Source: Halotia branconii CENA392 (lineage in GTDB: Bacteria; Cyanobacteriota; Cyanobacteriia; Cyanobacteriales; Nostocaceae). Taken from it: a stretch of 64,000 bases of DNA. Below are positions 8,557 to 19,000 of the stretch, in pieces. The translations under genes and the position numbers were made by a program. The stretch spans positions 785,455 through 849,454 of the forward strand of contig NZ_CP124543.1 in assembly GCF_029953635.1 (NCBI RefSeq). The letters are read 5' to 3'. Under the pieces are notes generated by a model that was given only the letters and a program-made list of their open reading frames with translations, was not told the origin of the DNA and did not search any database. The first letter of the stretch is position 1; each line of letters begins with the position of its first letter.

Positions 8557-8892
8557 CTACTGTTGCATCGAAGGCACTGCAAAAATTCTGCTGGATATAG
8601 GCACACGTAAATCTGGTTTATTAGGATTTGAGATAGTATTAGCAGATGATGCATCATTAGTAACTTCAGAAAAGATGGTTTTGTTACTATTGGTAAAAAT
8701 AGGAGAATTAACTAATTGGGATGATTCTATTGTACTAATTATGGGAGATATATCAGAAGCTATAGGACTAATAACAGTATTAGTTTGATCGGTGTTTGAT
8801 GCTGGTACAGTCTGAGCCTGGGACGGAGAAATATTGAATGCAGAGATTGTTGCTAATGTCAGCGCTAGCAAGGAATAACAGTATTGATTCAT
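8557..8892 (-). CDS. Small secreted hypothetical protein
   Basis: A 111-aa protein with a clear N-terminal signal peptide: 'NQYCYSLLALTLATISAF' followed by a probable cleavage after 'SQAQT' (about residue 27). The mature part is rich in Ser, Thr, Asn, Ile and Pro without cysteines or a recognisable domain, which fits an exported low-complexity protein. No strong ribosome-binding site precedes the ATG. It is isolated between two repeat-rich gaps. I do not recognise the family; the signal peptide is the main reason to believe it is a real gene. Confidence 0.5.
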   Translation of the reverse strand: MNQYCYSLLALTLATISAFNISPSQAQTVPASNTDQTNTVISPIASDISPIISTIESSQLVNSPIFTNSNKTIFSEVTNDASSANTISNPNKPDLRVPISSRIFAVPSMQQ

Positions 8893-9175
8893 TTTAATTT
8901 ATCAAATTTTTGAGCTTTGGGCTTTAATTAAGTTGTGTTATATTTTTTTGAGAGCCTCAGATTCCAACTTCTCACAAAAGTCGAAAACCTTGTATAAATA
9001 ACAACGCAACTATTAAAAATATACATATACTTTTATCGAATAAAAAAGAGAAAAATTACGGATTTTTTAATTCGATATGATTTAGCTAGTTAATTATTTG
9101 ATGAGTAGATTCAATGAAACAAACTACAAAAAATATAAACTCTTGATAAATTGCAAAATTCAAATATCTGTACAG

Positions 9176-9222
9176 AAAAAGGAGTGATGAATTTGGTGAG
9201 ATATCATCAAACCCATTACTCC
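9176..9222 (-). terminator. Orphan intrinsic-terminator-like hairpin on the minus strand
   Basis: Arms 9181-9199 and 9204-9222 pair over 19 bases with about four mismatches around a 4-base loop; on the minus strand the stem ends in CTCC and is followed by TTTTT (9176-9180). No minus-strand protein gene lies upstream of it within 2 kb, so it may end a small RNA or be a relic. Confidence 0.5.
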
Positions 9223-9404
9223 TGATACATTGTGCGTTGATAAGCTGTTATGCTTGAGTTACATTACAACAAACTAGTACTTAACTTGTCCTCTCACTAA
9301 AGATACTAATTTTTGTTAAATATTTTCGTTATTCTTTACACGTTTATTTGTTGTTGTTCTTACTATAGATAGTTAAGTGATTTCTAGTAGTTCACCAACC
9401 CAAT

Positions 9405-9665
9405 ATTGCTGTGTAGACCTAGCAGGAGTGAAGGGGGTAGGGCGCAAGGAGAGAATCTTTCTCCTCTGCTCCCTGCCACGAAGCCTGCCACCACGCAAAG
9501 TTCTCTTGGCAGATTACTAATAGGACATACTACTAGCCAAGAAAATACCAATACTGACGAGTTTCAATACTTCGACAAGCTACTTCGGCTAAACTCAGGC
9601 TAGACTCAGTACAAGTCAGTATAACGCTTTGCTCAACTCTCGACCTTCCGTTGGTTTCGACTTTG
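9405..9665. repeat. Dispersed repeat cluster
   Basis: Contains CTTCGACAAGCTACTTCGGC, CTCAGTACAAGTCAGT and TTGCTCAACT words shared with the repeat clusters at 23346-23510, 24979-25125 and 41685-41770. An open frame at 9406-9603 runs through it but is repeat-derived. Confidence 0.7.
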
Positions 9666-9721
9666 CTCAACTAACGGCTGCGGTAAATTCATTAATGGAA
9701 TTTATCTAATTAAATAGTAGC

Positions 9722-9887
9722 TATAGAAATCCGGTTTGATTTGGTGAAATTACTTGCGTGGTGCGCGTTCGCAAAGCGTCTCGCACAGAAGCGCAGCGCA
9801 AGCGCGATAGGCGGGGAATAAGGAACAGGGAACAAGGCTCTTTGAGGTGTACTGAATTTTTTCAAAAATCAAATATGAGTCCTAATA
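9722..9887 (+). mobile_element. MITE-like element family 1, copy A
   Basis: Left end TATAGAAATCCGGTTTGATT, right end block GCTCTTTGAGGTGTACTGAA then TCAAATATGAGTCCTAATA. The two ends are imperfect inverted repeats of about 25 bases. Between them lies a unique GC-rich cargo (about 9764-9812: CGTTCGCAAAGCGTCTCGCA and following) absent from copy B. Four other copies are at 11852-11984, 15558-15672, 23284-23565 and 41616-41830. Confidence 0.8.
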
Positions 9888-10320
9888 TTAATTCAAGAAT
9901 GCATACATAAGTAGGAATATTGCCTGTTTCATCAACTTTGTTAATCTCTCTTTGTTAGTAAATCAAAAACTAATGAACAGGTAAATTACTCAAGAGCGAT
10001 CGCTAGGTTGACTGAATTTTACATTTCTTTAGAAACAACCCTGGAAATTAGTTTATTTTACTACTAAGGGTAGAAGTATTATCTAGCAAAAATGCTTATT
10101 ATTTACTTTGGTCAAGGAATTTTTATCCAAAAATTCAATAATTAGCCAATATACTCAAAAATATGTGTATTTAGAAAGTACCGTTGGGCAGCAGTTGCAG
10201 CTTATTAAAAGTTTCATTACATAGTGGCAACAGCCTCAGAGCTTGGGTAACTCCTCTAAAAATTTGACACACTGTAATTTTTTTTGCTCAACCTCTGCAA
10301 GCTAGTAGTGGTAATTTAAG

Positions 10321-11481
10321 GTGAACATAGAACAATTTATCCAGCGCACAGAAGCATTACACAGAAGTTTGGCAGATTTATACCAAACAGCTAGTGTCTT
10401 ACCTTGGATTCCGCCGGATATGCTACCACAAGCTTTTAAAGAACTATATGGCACTTCAAAGATACTACAGTTAGCGGCCGAAGAACTTTATCAACAAAAT
10501 GAAGAACTTGTACAAACACGAAATCTGCTAGAAGCAGAACGCCAATATTACCAAGATTTATTCGAGTTCGCACCAGATGGCTATTTAGTTACAAATGCGG
10601 AAGGAATTATCCGAGAGGTTAATCTAAGTGCAGCTAAGTTGCTCAATATTTCCAGACAGTCTTTAATAGGCAAACCAATGAGCAACTTTGTCCTTTTCCA
10701 AGAAAGACATTGTTTTCGTAGTGAACTTAATCAGTTATCGCAATCTGACAGAAGGCGAGAGTTAGTAGTGCGCTTTCGGCAAGGACATGGCGATTTTTTT
10801 ACCGCAGCTTTAACAGTGACAGCATTTCGCAATCAACATGGCAGAGTCAGTTCTCTACGCTGGCTATTACGTAACATTGATGAACGTCAGAAAATAGAAG
10901 GGCTAATCAAGAGTGATATAGATCTTAGTCAAGATCGTCCTATATTTAAACATTCAAAAGGAGAAACTATTCCTCTAAACCCATTAATGATCTGGTATGT
11001 TCATCAGGGGTTAGTTAAACTCAGTACCTTTTTTGAAACAGGCGAAGAAGCATTAATTGGATTAGCTAAAACGCAAATGGTTTTTGGCTCTAATATGACT
11101 TCTTTACCAATTTACCAAGCAACAGCCTTAACGGATGTCGAATTAGTCTCAATTTATGTAACAGAAATGACTGTTAATCCAATATTGAACCGTATTTTAT
11201 TACCGAAAATCAATCAGCGATTACAGCAAACTGAATCATTTTTAGTCATATCTGGAAGACGACGAGTAGAAGATCGTTTACATCATTTATTAGAACTTTT
11301 AAAACGAGAAGTTGGTGAACCTGTTGTAGGTGGAACTCGCTTTAGTGTTCGTTTTACTCATGAAGATATTGCTAGTGCCTGTTGCACTACGAGAGTGACA
11401 ATTACAAGATTGATGGGTAAACTACAACAACAAGGTTTAATTAGTTTTGATACCAAAAAACATATAGTCTTGAAAGACTGA
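10321..11481 (+). CDS. PAS-Crp/FNR-type fusion transcription regulator
   Basis: A 386-aa protein, start taken at GTG 10321 although the upstream AAGG abuts it. Residues 1-75 are helical; 76-190 form a PAS domain ('FEFAPDGYLVTNAEGIIREVN', 'WLLRNIDERQ'); 205-305 resemble the cyclic-nucleotide-binding-like barrel of Crp/NtcA proteins ('MIWYVHQGLVKLSTFFETGEE'); 310-386 carry the dimer helix 'RRRVEDRLHHLLELL' and a Crp-type winged helix with recognition helix 'TTRVTITRLMGKLQQQGLI'. So PAS sensing is fused to a Crp-family DNA-binding output. The barrel lacks the conserved cAMP-binding cassette, so the ligand is probably sensed by PAS (inference). A CysCys pair at 354-355 lies in the helix-turn-helix. 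It is a lone gene; targets unknown. Confidence 0.85.
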   Translation: MNIEQFIQRTEALHRSLADLYQTASVLPWIPPDMLPQAFKELYGTSKILQLAAEELYQQNEELVQTRNLLEAERQYYQDLFEFAPDGYLVTNAEGIIREVNLSAAKLLNISRQSLIGKPMSNFVLFQERHCFRSELNQLSQSDRRRELVVRFRQGHGDFFTAALTVTAFRNQHGRVSSLRWLLRNIDERQKIEGLIKSDIDLSQDRPIFKHSKGETIPLNPLMIWYVHQGLVKLSTFFETGEEALIGLAKTQMVFGSNMTSLPIYQATALTDVELVSIYVTEMTVNPILNRILLPKINQRLQQTESFLVISGRRRVEDRLHHLLELLKREVGEPVVGGTRFSVRFTHEDIASACCTTRVTITRLMGKLQQQGLISFDTKKHIVLKD

Positions 11482-11508
11482 ATTATGCTGCGATCGCTTC
11501 ATTAAATT

Positions 11509-11694
11509 TCATTGCCAAATAGTATAACTCGTACCACGATACTTTAATTCTATTGGTAACTTCAATTGATGCGTAACTGTGGATGGCTGCACTTTAAATT
11601 TAGCACCACGATAGCAGCCAATATATGAGTTTGTAGCAGCTTTAACATCTGTATAGTTCAATTCGTAACTAGCAGCCCGATAAGTTAGTTGCAT
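11509..11694 (-). CDS. DUF4278 domain protein
   Basis: A 61-aa protein with a strong AAGGAGG ribosome-binding site 5-6 bases before the ATG at 11694. It matches the cyanobacterial DUF4278 pattern: N-terminal 'MQLTYRAASYELN', central 'GCYRGAKFKV' and C-terminal 'LKYRGTSYTIW', i.e. repeated YRG motifs. The function of the family is unknown; members are small, soluble and often monocistronic, as here. It is convergent with the PAS-Crp regulator gene, with only 27 bases between the two stop codons. Confidence 0.85.
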   Translation of the reverse strand: MQLTYRAASYELNYTDVKAATNSYIGCYRGAKFKVQPSTVTHQLKLPIELKYRGTSYTIWQ

Positions 11695-11851
11695 AATTGC
11701 CTCCTTTTAGGAAGTATCTAATCTTGACATTCCTATTTATAAATTAAAGGCAAATAAGAGTAGATACAAAAAAGTTAAGGATTTCTCTAAACTTAACTTT
11801 TAATTATAAATTAATTATTTGACTGTAAAATATCTAGTTTTTATACATTAA

Positions 11852-11984
11852 TCTAGCAATTAATTTGATTAATAAACATATTTGCGTAGGGAGGGAACAC
11901 TTCGGCTACGCTCAGTGCATCGCAGGAAAAAAGAGATTTAGGGGTATACTGAGTTTTTTCTCCAAATCAAATATGAATCCTATA
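11852..11984 (+). mobile_element. MITE-like element family 1, copy E (diverged)
   Basis: Begins CTAGCAATTAATTTGATTAA, continues with TTTGCGTAGGGAGGGAAC (matching copy B TTTGCGTAAGCAGGGAAC) and ends with TACTGAGTTTTTT and CAAATATGAATCCTATA. Its centre holds a copy of the second repeat family (ACTTCGGCTACGCTCAGTGC at about 11899-11918). It fills part of the gap between DUF4278 and pgm; the remainder (11695-11851, 11985-12362) shows nothing I can name. Confidence 0.7.
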
Positions 11985-12320
11985 GATTAATTGTTAAAAT
12001 ATCCCAAAGCTTTTAAAGGCAATAAATAATATTGCCATAATCAAACGTTAACTTATTTAAGAAGTAGCACCGCAAGGCGAAATTAAAAATTAATACAGCA
12101 TCAGCTTTTCATTGATCTAGAATGGATGGTTTATTTTTGCCGAACTGTACTAGCATTAATGCATTAAAGTTGAGCTTAACTTTTCATCTGTATCCATATT
12201 TTGTCAGTGCGATGCCTTTGGCGGGCTATACCTGCGTTCAAGATTGTATAGAATAACCCGCTTGATCATACATGGCGAAAAATTTGTTGACTAACTTAGC
12301 AGTAGAAATTCTTATAATAA

Positions 12321-13997
<1,677 letters not shown>

Positions 13998-14096
13998 CGT
14001 GAGTTCGATAAGTATTGTTTTGAACTAACCTCCAGCCCCTCTCCTACAAGGCTACGGTGTACACACAAGTTTTAGAAAGTTGCCTAACAGCGTTTC

Positions 14097-14218
14097 GATC
14101 CCCCCTAACCCCCTTAAAAAACGGGGAAAACTTTTTAAAGTCCCCCTTTTTTAAGGGAGCCACTGCGTTGGGCGGATTCCTCGACTTGTAGGAAGTGGCG
14201 TGGATTTAGGGGGATTTA
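14097..14218. repeat. Palindromic repeat with a nested insertion
   Basis: Left end GATCCCCCCTAACCCCCTT and right end GGATTTAGGGGGATTTAGATC are inverted; inner AACGGGG and AGTCCCCCTTTTTTAAGGG complete a palindromic unit. The right half is interrupted after AAGGG by about 45 foreign bases (about 14158-14202) that carry their own inverted ends GCCAC/GTGGC. It separates pgm from the convergent carbonic anhydrase gene. Confidence 0.65.
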
Positions 14219-14243
14219 GATCATTATTGAGGTCTACAAATGG

Positions 14244-15035
14244 CTAGTTGCCATGTAGTTCAATTTTTCTGTCATTTGTGGGCTGAACTGGACGGGCATT
14301 TACCTGATACAACTTTTCAAAAGTATCAATCTCTTCTGATGAGACTGTAATTGGTTCTGTTAAAACATTCCATTTGACGCTTTCACTACAAGGTGGCGTT
14401 GTGAGTGAACCAGAATAGCTGAAGTATGCTTTACTTTTAGGCAATAAATCAGCAGCGTTAATGGTTTGACCACTAACAGTGTTTGTTTTCTGTGTAGACG
14501 GAATATGTTGCCAAATTTTATCAATTACAGGATTTGCAGTTCCTTTGTTCATCATGACTCCTACAACTGATAGTTCACCTGCTGTATTGCGGTGTACTAG
14601 ATGCAGTTCCATAGCCGAGGCATTGCCCTCAATGGTATGTTCACTGGGAGTATGGAAATGGAACTGGAGAAGTGCATATTGTTTGCCATTGATAGTAACG
14701 CTGCTTCCTGGTGCATAATTTACTTGCACTGTGCGACCATTGTTGACAATTTCTAAAGGTGTAGGCTTGTAGTTAAAGACTATCTGTGCAGGATTTCCTT
14801 GGACAGCATCAACAATATTAATGGGGGACTGATCTTTACCTGATTCACAGAGGGCAAAATTATTATCAAGTTCGCCCCATCGAGTTGGATTTTCTGCACC
14901 ACCGTAGCTCCAATCTGGTGTTTTTACTTGAGCGAAACTTGGTACAGATGGTATGGGACTAAAAATTAAGGTAAATGCCAAAACTAAAAAGATGTTTTTT
15001 TGCCATTGTGGTCTCAGATCCATTGGAGTCTTCAT
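14244..15035 (-). CDS. ecaA: Alpha-class carbonic anhydrase, exported
   Basis: A 263-aa protein with a signal peptide ('NIFLVLAFTLIFSPIPSVPSFAQ', cleavage near residue 36) and an alpha-carbonic anhydrase domain: 'DWSYGGAENPTRWGELD', 'QSPINI', zinc ligands in 'LLQFHFHTPSEH' and 'AMELHLVHR', and 'GSLTTPPCSESVKWNVL'. The two cysteines (in 'FALCESGK' and 'TPPCSES') are placed for the usual disulfide. It hydrates CO2 reversibly in the periplasm or outer layer, and in cyanobacteria this is the EcaA type linked to inorganic-carbon handling. ATG at 15035 directly follows AAAAGG; an ATG four codons later is also possible. No carbon-transport genes are adjacent. Confidence 0.93.
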   Translation of the reverse strand: MKTPMDLRPQWQKNIFLVLAFTLIFSPIPSVPSFAQVKTPDWSYGGAENPTRWGELDNNFALCESGKDQSPINIVDAVQGNPAQIVFNYKPTPLEIVNNGRTVQVNYAPGSSVTINGKQYALLQFHFHTPSEHTIEGNASAMELHLVHRNTAGELSVVGVMMNKGTANPVIDKIWQHIPSTQKTNTVSGQTINAADLLPKSKAYFSYSGSLTTPPCSESVKWNVLTEPITVSSEEIDTFEKLYQVNARPVQPTNDRKIELHGN

Positions 15036-15417
15036 CCTTTTACAAATATGGGAATAAAGACGATAATACCCTTTTATGAATACTCAAAAATAGTTGTTGT
15101 ATACATAAAACAATGTTGATTAATTAATATTTCATATAAGATTAATTTGGTTTTGTGTGGGATAATTTTTGCTTATATGGTTTAGTGATCGCATCGGGAA
15201 AATTTTAGTCCCGATGGCAAAGCTCTAGCCTCTGCTAGTTAGGACAATACTATCAAACTTTGGCATATTGCAGACGGGAAATTAATCAACACATTAACTG
15301 GATATACAAACGGTGTAACCAGTTTAAGTTTCAGTTTTGATAGTCAAATACTAGCTTGGTGCTAGTGCTGACAGTAAGTTGTTAAACATTTAATTTGCAC
15401 ATTGAGACCGCAGGGGG

Positions 15418-15490
15418 CAGCACTTCGGCTTACTTCGGCTTCTCTCAGTACAAGACGCTCAGTGACCGGGAGCAGGGGCAAGGGAGAGGG
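15418..15490. repeat. Dispersed repeat inside the WD40 relic
   Basis: GGGGGCAGCACTTCGGCTTA, CTCAGTACAAGACGCTCAGT and GGGAGCAGGGGCAAGGGAG words, the same family as the other intergenic clusters. Confidence 0.65.
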
Positions 15491-15557
15491 TTTGCAGCTT
15501 TTATTAACATTAACATGATGCAATTTAAATGACGATTAGCTTACTATCAAATTATGG

Positions 15558-15672
15558 TATAGCAATCCGGTCTGACTTCTGAAATTATTTGCGTAAGCAG
15601 GGAACCATTAACAGGAAACAAAGCTCTTTGAGGTGTACTGAATTTTTTCAAAAATCAAATATGAGTCCTATA
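15558..15672 (+). mobile_element. MITE-like element family 1, copy B (shortest copy)
   Basis: 115 bp from TATAGCAATCCGGTCTGACT to ATCAAATATGAGTCCTATA. It has no cargo between TTTGCGTAAGCAGGGAAC and AAAGCTCTTTGAGGTG, so it looks like the basic unit of the family. It is inserted within the WD40 relic, whose C-terminal coding part resumes two bases after its right end. Confidence 0.85.
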
Positions 15673-16052
15673 TGTGGCAACTAGGACATTATTTAAAACC
15701 TTACTCGGATACCCAAATCAATTTAATAGTACCAGCTTCTGTCCTGACGGCAAACTTTCACTCAGTGGTGGCAAAGATAGTGGAGTGATGTTGTGGAATC
15801 TAAATTTAAATGATTTGATGCTGCAAGGATGCTTAAGAATAACAGATTATCTACAAAAATAATGTGAGTATTAATAAAGGCGATCGCTCAATATATAATT
15901 CTATTCTTTGAAATACATGAAATATGCATATAGATAGATGAAAAAATTCATTTTGTTGCAGTAGATTTATATACAAAAAACGTGATGAATATTAATTCAG
16001 TAAATCACACTGAACGTTACTACCTTAGATAGAGGCGGTTACAAAAACCTCA

Positions 16053-19000
16053 ATGTTAAAAGTCAACCGCTTGCGATCGCAAGATTTACATAATTTAGTA
16101 GTAGTACAAGTGGCAGGTGCGATCGCGATTTTGGTCGGCGGCTTGGTACTACTAGGTCGATATTTCAGACTGGAACTTCCTCAAGCAGTTTTTTTTGGCA
16201 GTTCAGTGGTGATGAAGGCAAATACAGCCTTGTGTTTTCTTTTGTCTGGCATTTCACTGTGGCTATTAGTCAGAGTTAGCAGGGAAAACTCCAAATCTGA
16301 AAAAACTCAAGATAAAAGAAACTCTTCTCGCCGTCGTCTCTTTTATTTAAAGCTTTATAGGGGTTTTGCCGCAGTGCCTGGCCTGATTGGGTTGCTGACA
16401 CTAGTACAATATTTCGTCAGTCTTGTTGGGGATGCGCCAATTACTATAGTGGCGTTCCGTCCAGAACTGATGGGGTTGAATACTGCCCTCAATTTTATAC
16501 TGCTGAGTAGATCTTTAGATCTGCTGCTTCACCCGAAAACCCAACGTAGTTATTGGTATGCTCAGATTCTGAGTGCCATAGCTGCGGTGATTTCTGTGCA
16601 GGCCGTCGTTGGCTACGCCTACAAGGTGCAAGTTCTCTACGGTATTGTACCCTACACCAGAACAATGGAGTTATATACAGCACTGACATTCATTGTGCTT
16701 TGTATTGGTCTTTTATGGGTGCATACCGAACAGGGATTCATGCGGGTAATTATGAGCGATACCTACGGCGGCTTATTGGCGCGTCGTTTATTAATTGCCG
16801 CGATCGCAGTTCCTTTTTTGTTAGGGTGGTTAATTGTAGAAGGACAACAAGCAGGAAGTTACGGCCCAGCTTTTGCAATATCAATATTCGCTATAGTCCT
16901 AATTGTAATTTTTGTGATTTTGGTATGGCAAAGTGCAGCAGTTATTGAACGCCTATCTCGTCAACACGATCAGACTCAAAAAGAACTTAAAGCTTACGAA
17001 GAAAAACTCAGAAGTTTTGTAGATTCCAATGTCATTGGCATTTTGTTTGCCGATGTCTACGGCGGTATTCAACAAGCAAACGACGAATTTTTAGAGATGA
17101 TTGGTTACACCCGTGAAGATTTACTAACAGGTAGATTAAGTTGGAGCAATATTACCCCACCAGAGCATTTACATTTGGATGCACAAAGTATTTTAGAAGC
17201 ACAAGCAAATCCTAAAGGCACTTGTATACCTTACGAAAAAGAATTTATTTGCCAAGATGGTAGCCGCGTCCCGGTATTAGTTGGTTATGTATTATTAGGA
17301 GAAAAACGCGAAGAATCAGTTGCTTTTATTCTCAATTTGAGCGAACGCAAACAAGCAAAAGAACAAATAGTAAAGCTTAATAAAGATTTACAGCGTCGGG
17401 TTACTGAGTTTCAAACTTTATTAGAAGTAATTCCAATTGGCATTGGCATTGCCGAAGATCCAGAATGTCAAACTATCAAAGTTAACCCAGCATTTGCTGA
17501 TTTGTTGGGAATCTCGCCAAATGTGAATGCTTCCCTCAGCGCTCCCAGTCACGAAAGACCAACAAACTTTAAAGTCTATCGCGAAGGTAGAGAATTGTCA
17601 GCAAAGGAACTCCCGATGCAGTACTCTGCGGCTTATGGTGTTGAATTTGTTAATTGCGAGTTCGATATCGTTCATGAAAATGGCAGAGTAGTGAATTTGT
17701 TAGAGTACGTTGCACCACTATTTGATGAAGAAGGCAATACCAGGGGAGCAGTTGGTGCATTTTTGGATATTACAGAACGTAAGCAAGCAGAGGTCACACT
17801 CCGCAACCAGCATAAATGGTTGGAAGATGTGTTAAATCTGATGCCAATACCATTACTATTTATTGAACCAGAAACAGCACGGGTAATATTTGCCAATCGA
17901 GCTGCTGATGAAATAGCTGGGGGTAAATTTCCTCAAAATATACCAGCCGAAGAGTATCATACAGCCTACTACTGCACAGATACAGCAGGTGATGCCATCC
18001 CCAATGATCAAATGCCTGGAGTCAGGGTCGCTCGTGGAGAACGTTTAGATGGATTGGAGATAGACTGGCATACGAGTAGAGGTGTGCGTTCTCTACATAT
18101 ATTTGCTGATAGTCTCCCAGCCATGCACGGTTATCCAGCTACCTGCGTTTTAGCTTTCCAAGATATTACTAATCTCAAAGAGATAGAAAAAGCTCTGTCA
18201 TTGGGTTACGAAAGACTCCAGTTACTTTTTAGCACAGCCAACGATTTACTCTCTAGTCAAGAACCAGCAGTACTGCTTGACAGCGTTTTCCAAAAACTAA
18301 AAGAGCAAATTGGTTTAGATATTTACTTCAACTATTTAGTTGAAGACAACTCCCAGGTAATGCGGCTCACATCCTACACAGGTTTTTCTGAGGAATTAGC
18401 CAAAGAAATTGAATGGTTAAAATTTGGTCAAGCCGTTTGCGGTGCTGTAGCTCAAGGGCGTTGTCCCATTTCTCTAGAAAATGTACAACAATCAACTGAC
18501 CCAAAAACAGAATTGATTCGTTCTTTAGGCGTTAATGCTTATTATAGCTATCCATTAATAGCTCAAGGGCGACTTTTGGGTACTCTGTCTTTTGGCAGTC
18601 GCAGTCGCTCTCGCTTCACTGATAATCAAAGAGGAATGATGCAAGCAGTTTGCGACCAGATAGTTATAGCTATAGAACGCGCGATCTTAATTGCCTCTTT
18701 GCAGCGACAAACTGAGCAGTTGAGTGAAGCCAACCGCATGAAGGATGAATTTTTAGCAATACTATCTCATGAATTGCGATCGCCTCTCAATGCTATCTTA
18801 GGCTGGTCTCAACTACTACGCAGCCGCAAACTTAGTGAAACTCAGACAGCCAAAGCTTTAGAAACCATCGAGCGCAACGCCAGAGCGCAAACTCAGTTAA
18901 TTGAAGACCTGCTGGATATTTCGCGGATGATTAGAGGCAAGTTGCGGCTCAATGTCCGTACTTGCAATTTGGTTTCTCTGGTTGAGTCAGCAATTGAAAC

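Larger units (their letters stand above)
8893..10320. other. Long gene-free stretch with repeats and a hairpin
   Basis: No convincing protein gene in 1.4 kb. It holds an orphan hairpin at 9181-9222, a repeat cluster around 9410-9660 and a MITE-like element at 9722-9887 (each listed separately). The rest is AT-rich and non-repetitive by eye. Confidence 0.7.
15204..15862 (+). pseudogene. Decayed WD40-repeat protein gene
   Basis: From 15204 the plus strand reads one and a half WD40 blades ('FSPDGKALASAS', stop, 'DNTIKLWHIADGKLINTLTGY', 'GVTSLSFSFDS') with in-frame stops near 15240 and 15360. After 300 bases containing a repeat cluster (15418-15490) and MITE-like copy B, the typical C-terminal end of a cyanobacterial WD40 protein resumes at 15674 ('FCPDGKLSLSGGKDSGVMLWNL' then 'MLQGCLRITDYLQK') and stops at 15862. 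It was a beta-propeller scaffold; most of the gene is gone. The surviving 62-codon tail is open but has no domain on its own. Confidence 0.8.

Noticed and set aside
8501..8788. 95-codon open frame on the plus strand
   Set aside because: Antisense to the small secreted protein gene; the minus-strand frame has a proper signal peptide, so this one is a shadow.
9406..9603. 65-codon open frame on the plus strand
   Set aside because: It runs through dispersed repeat DNA, has no ribosome-binding site and its translation is repeat-derived.
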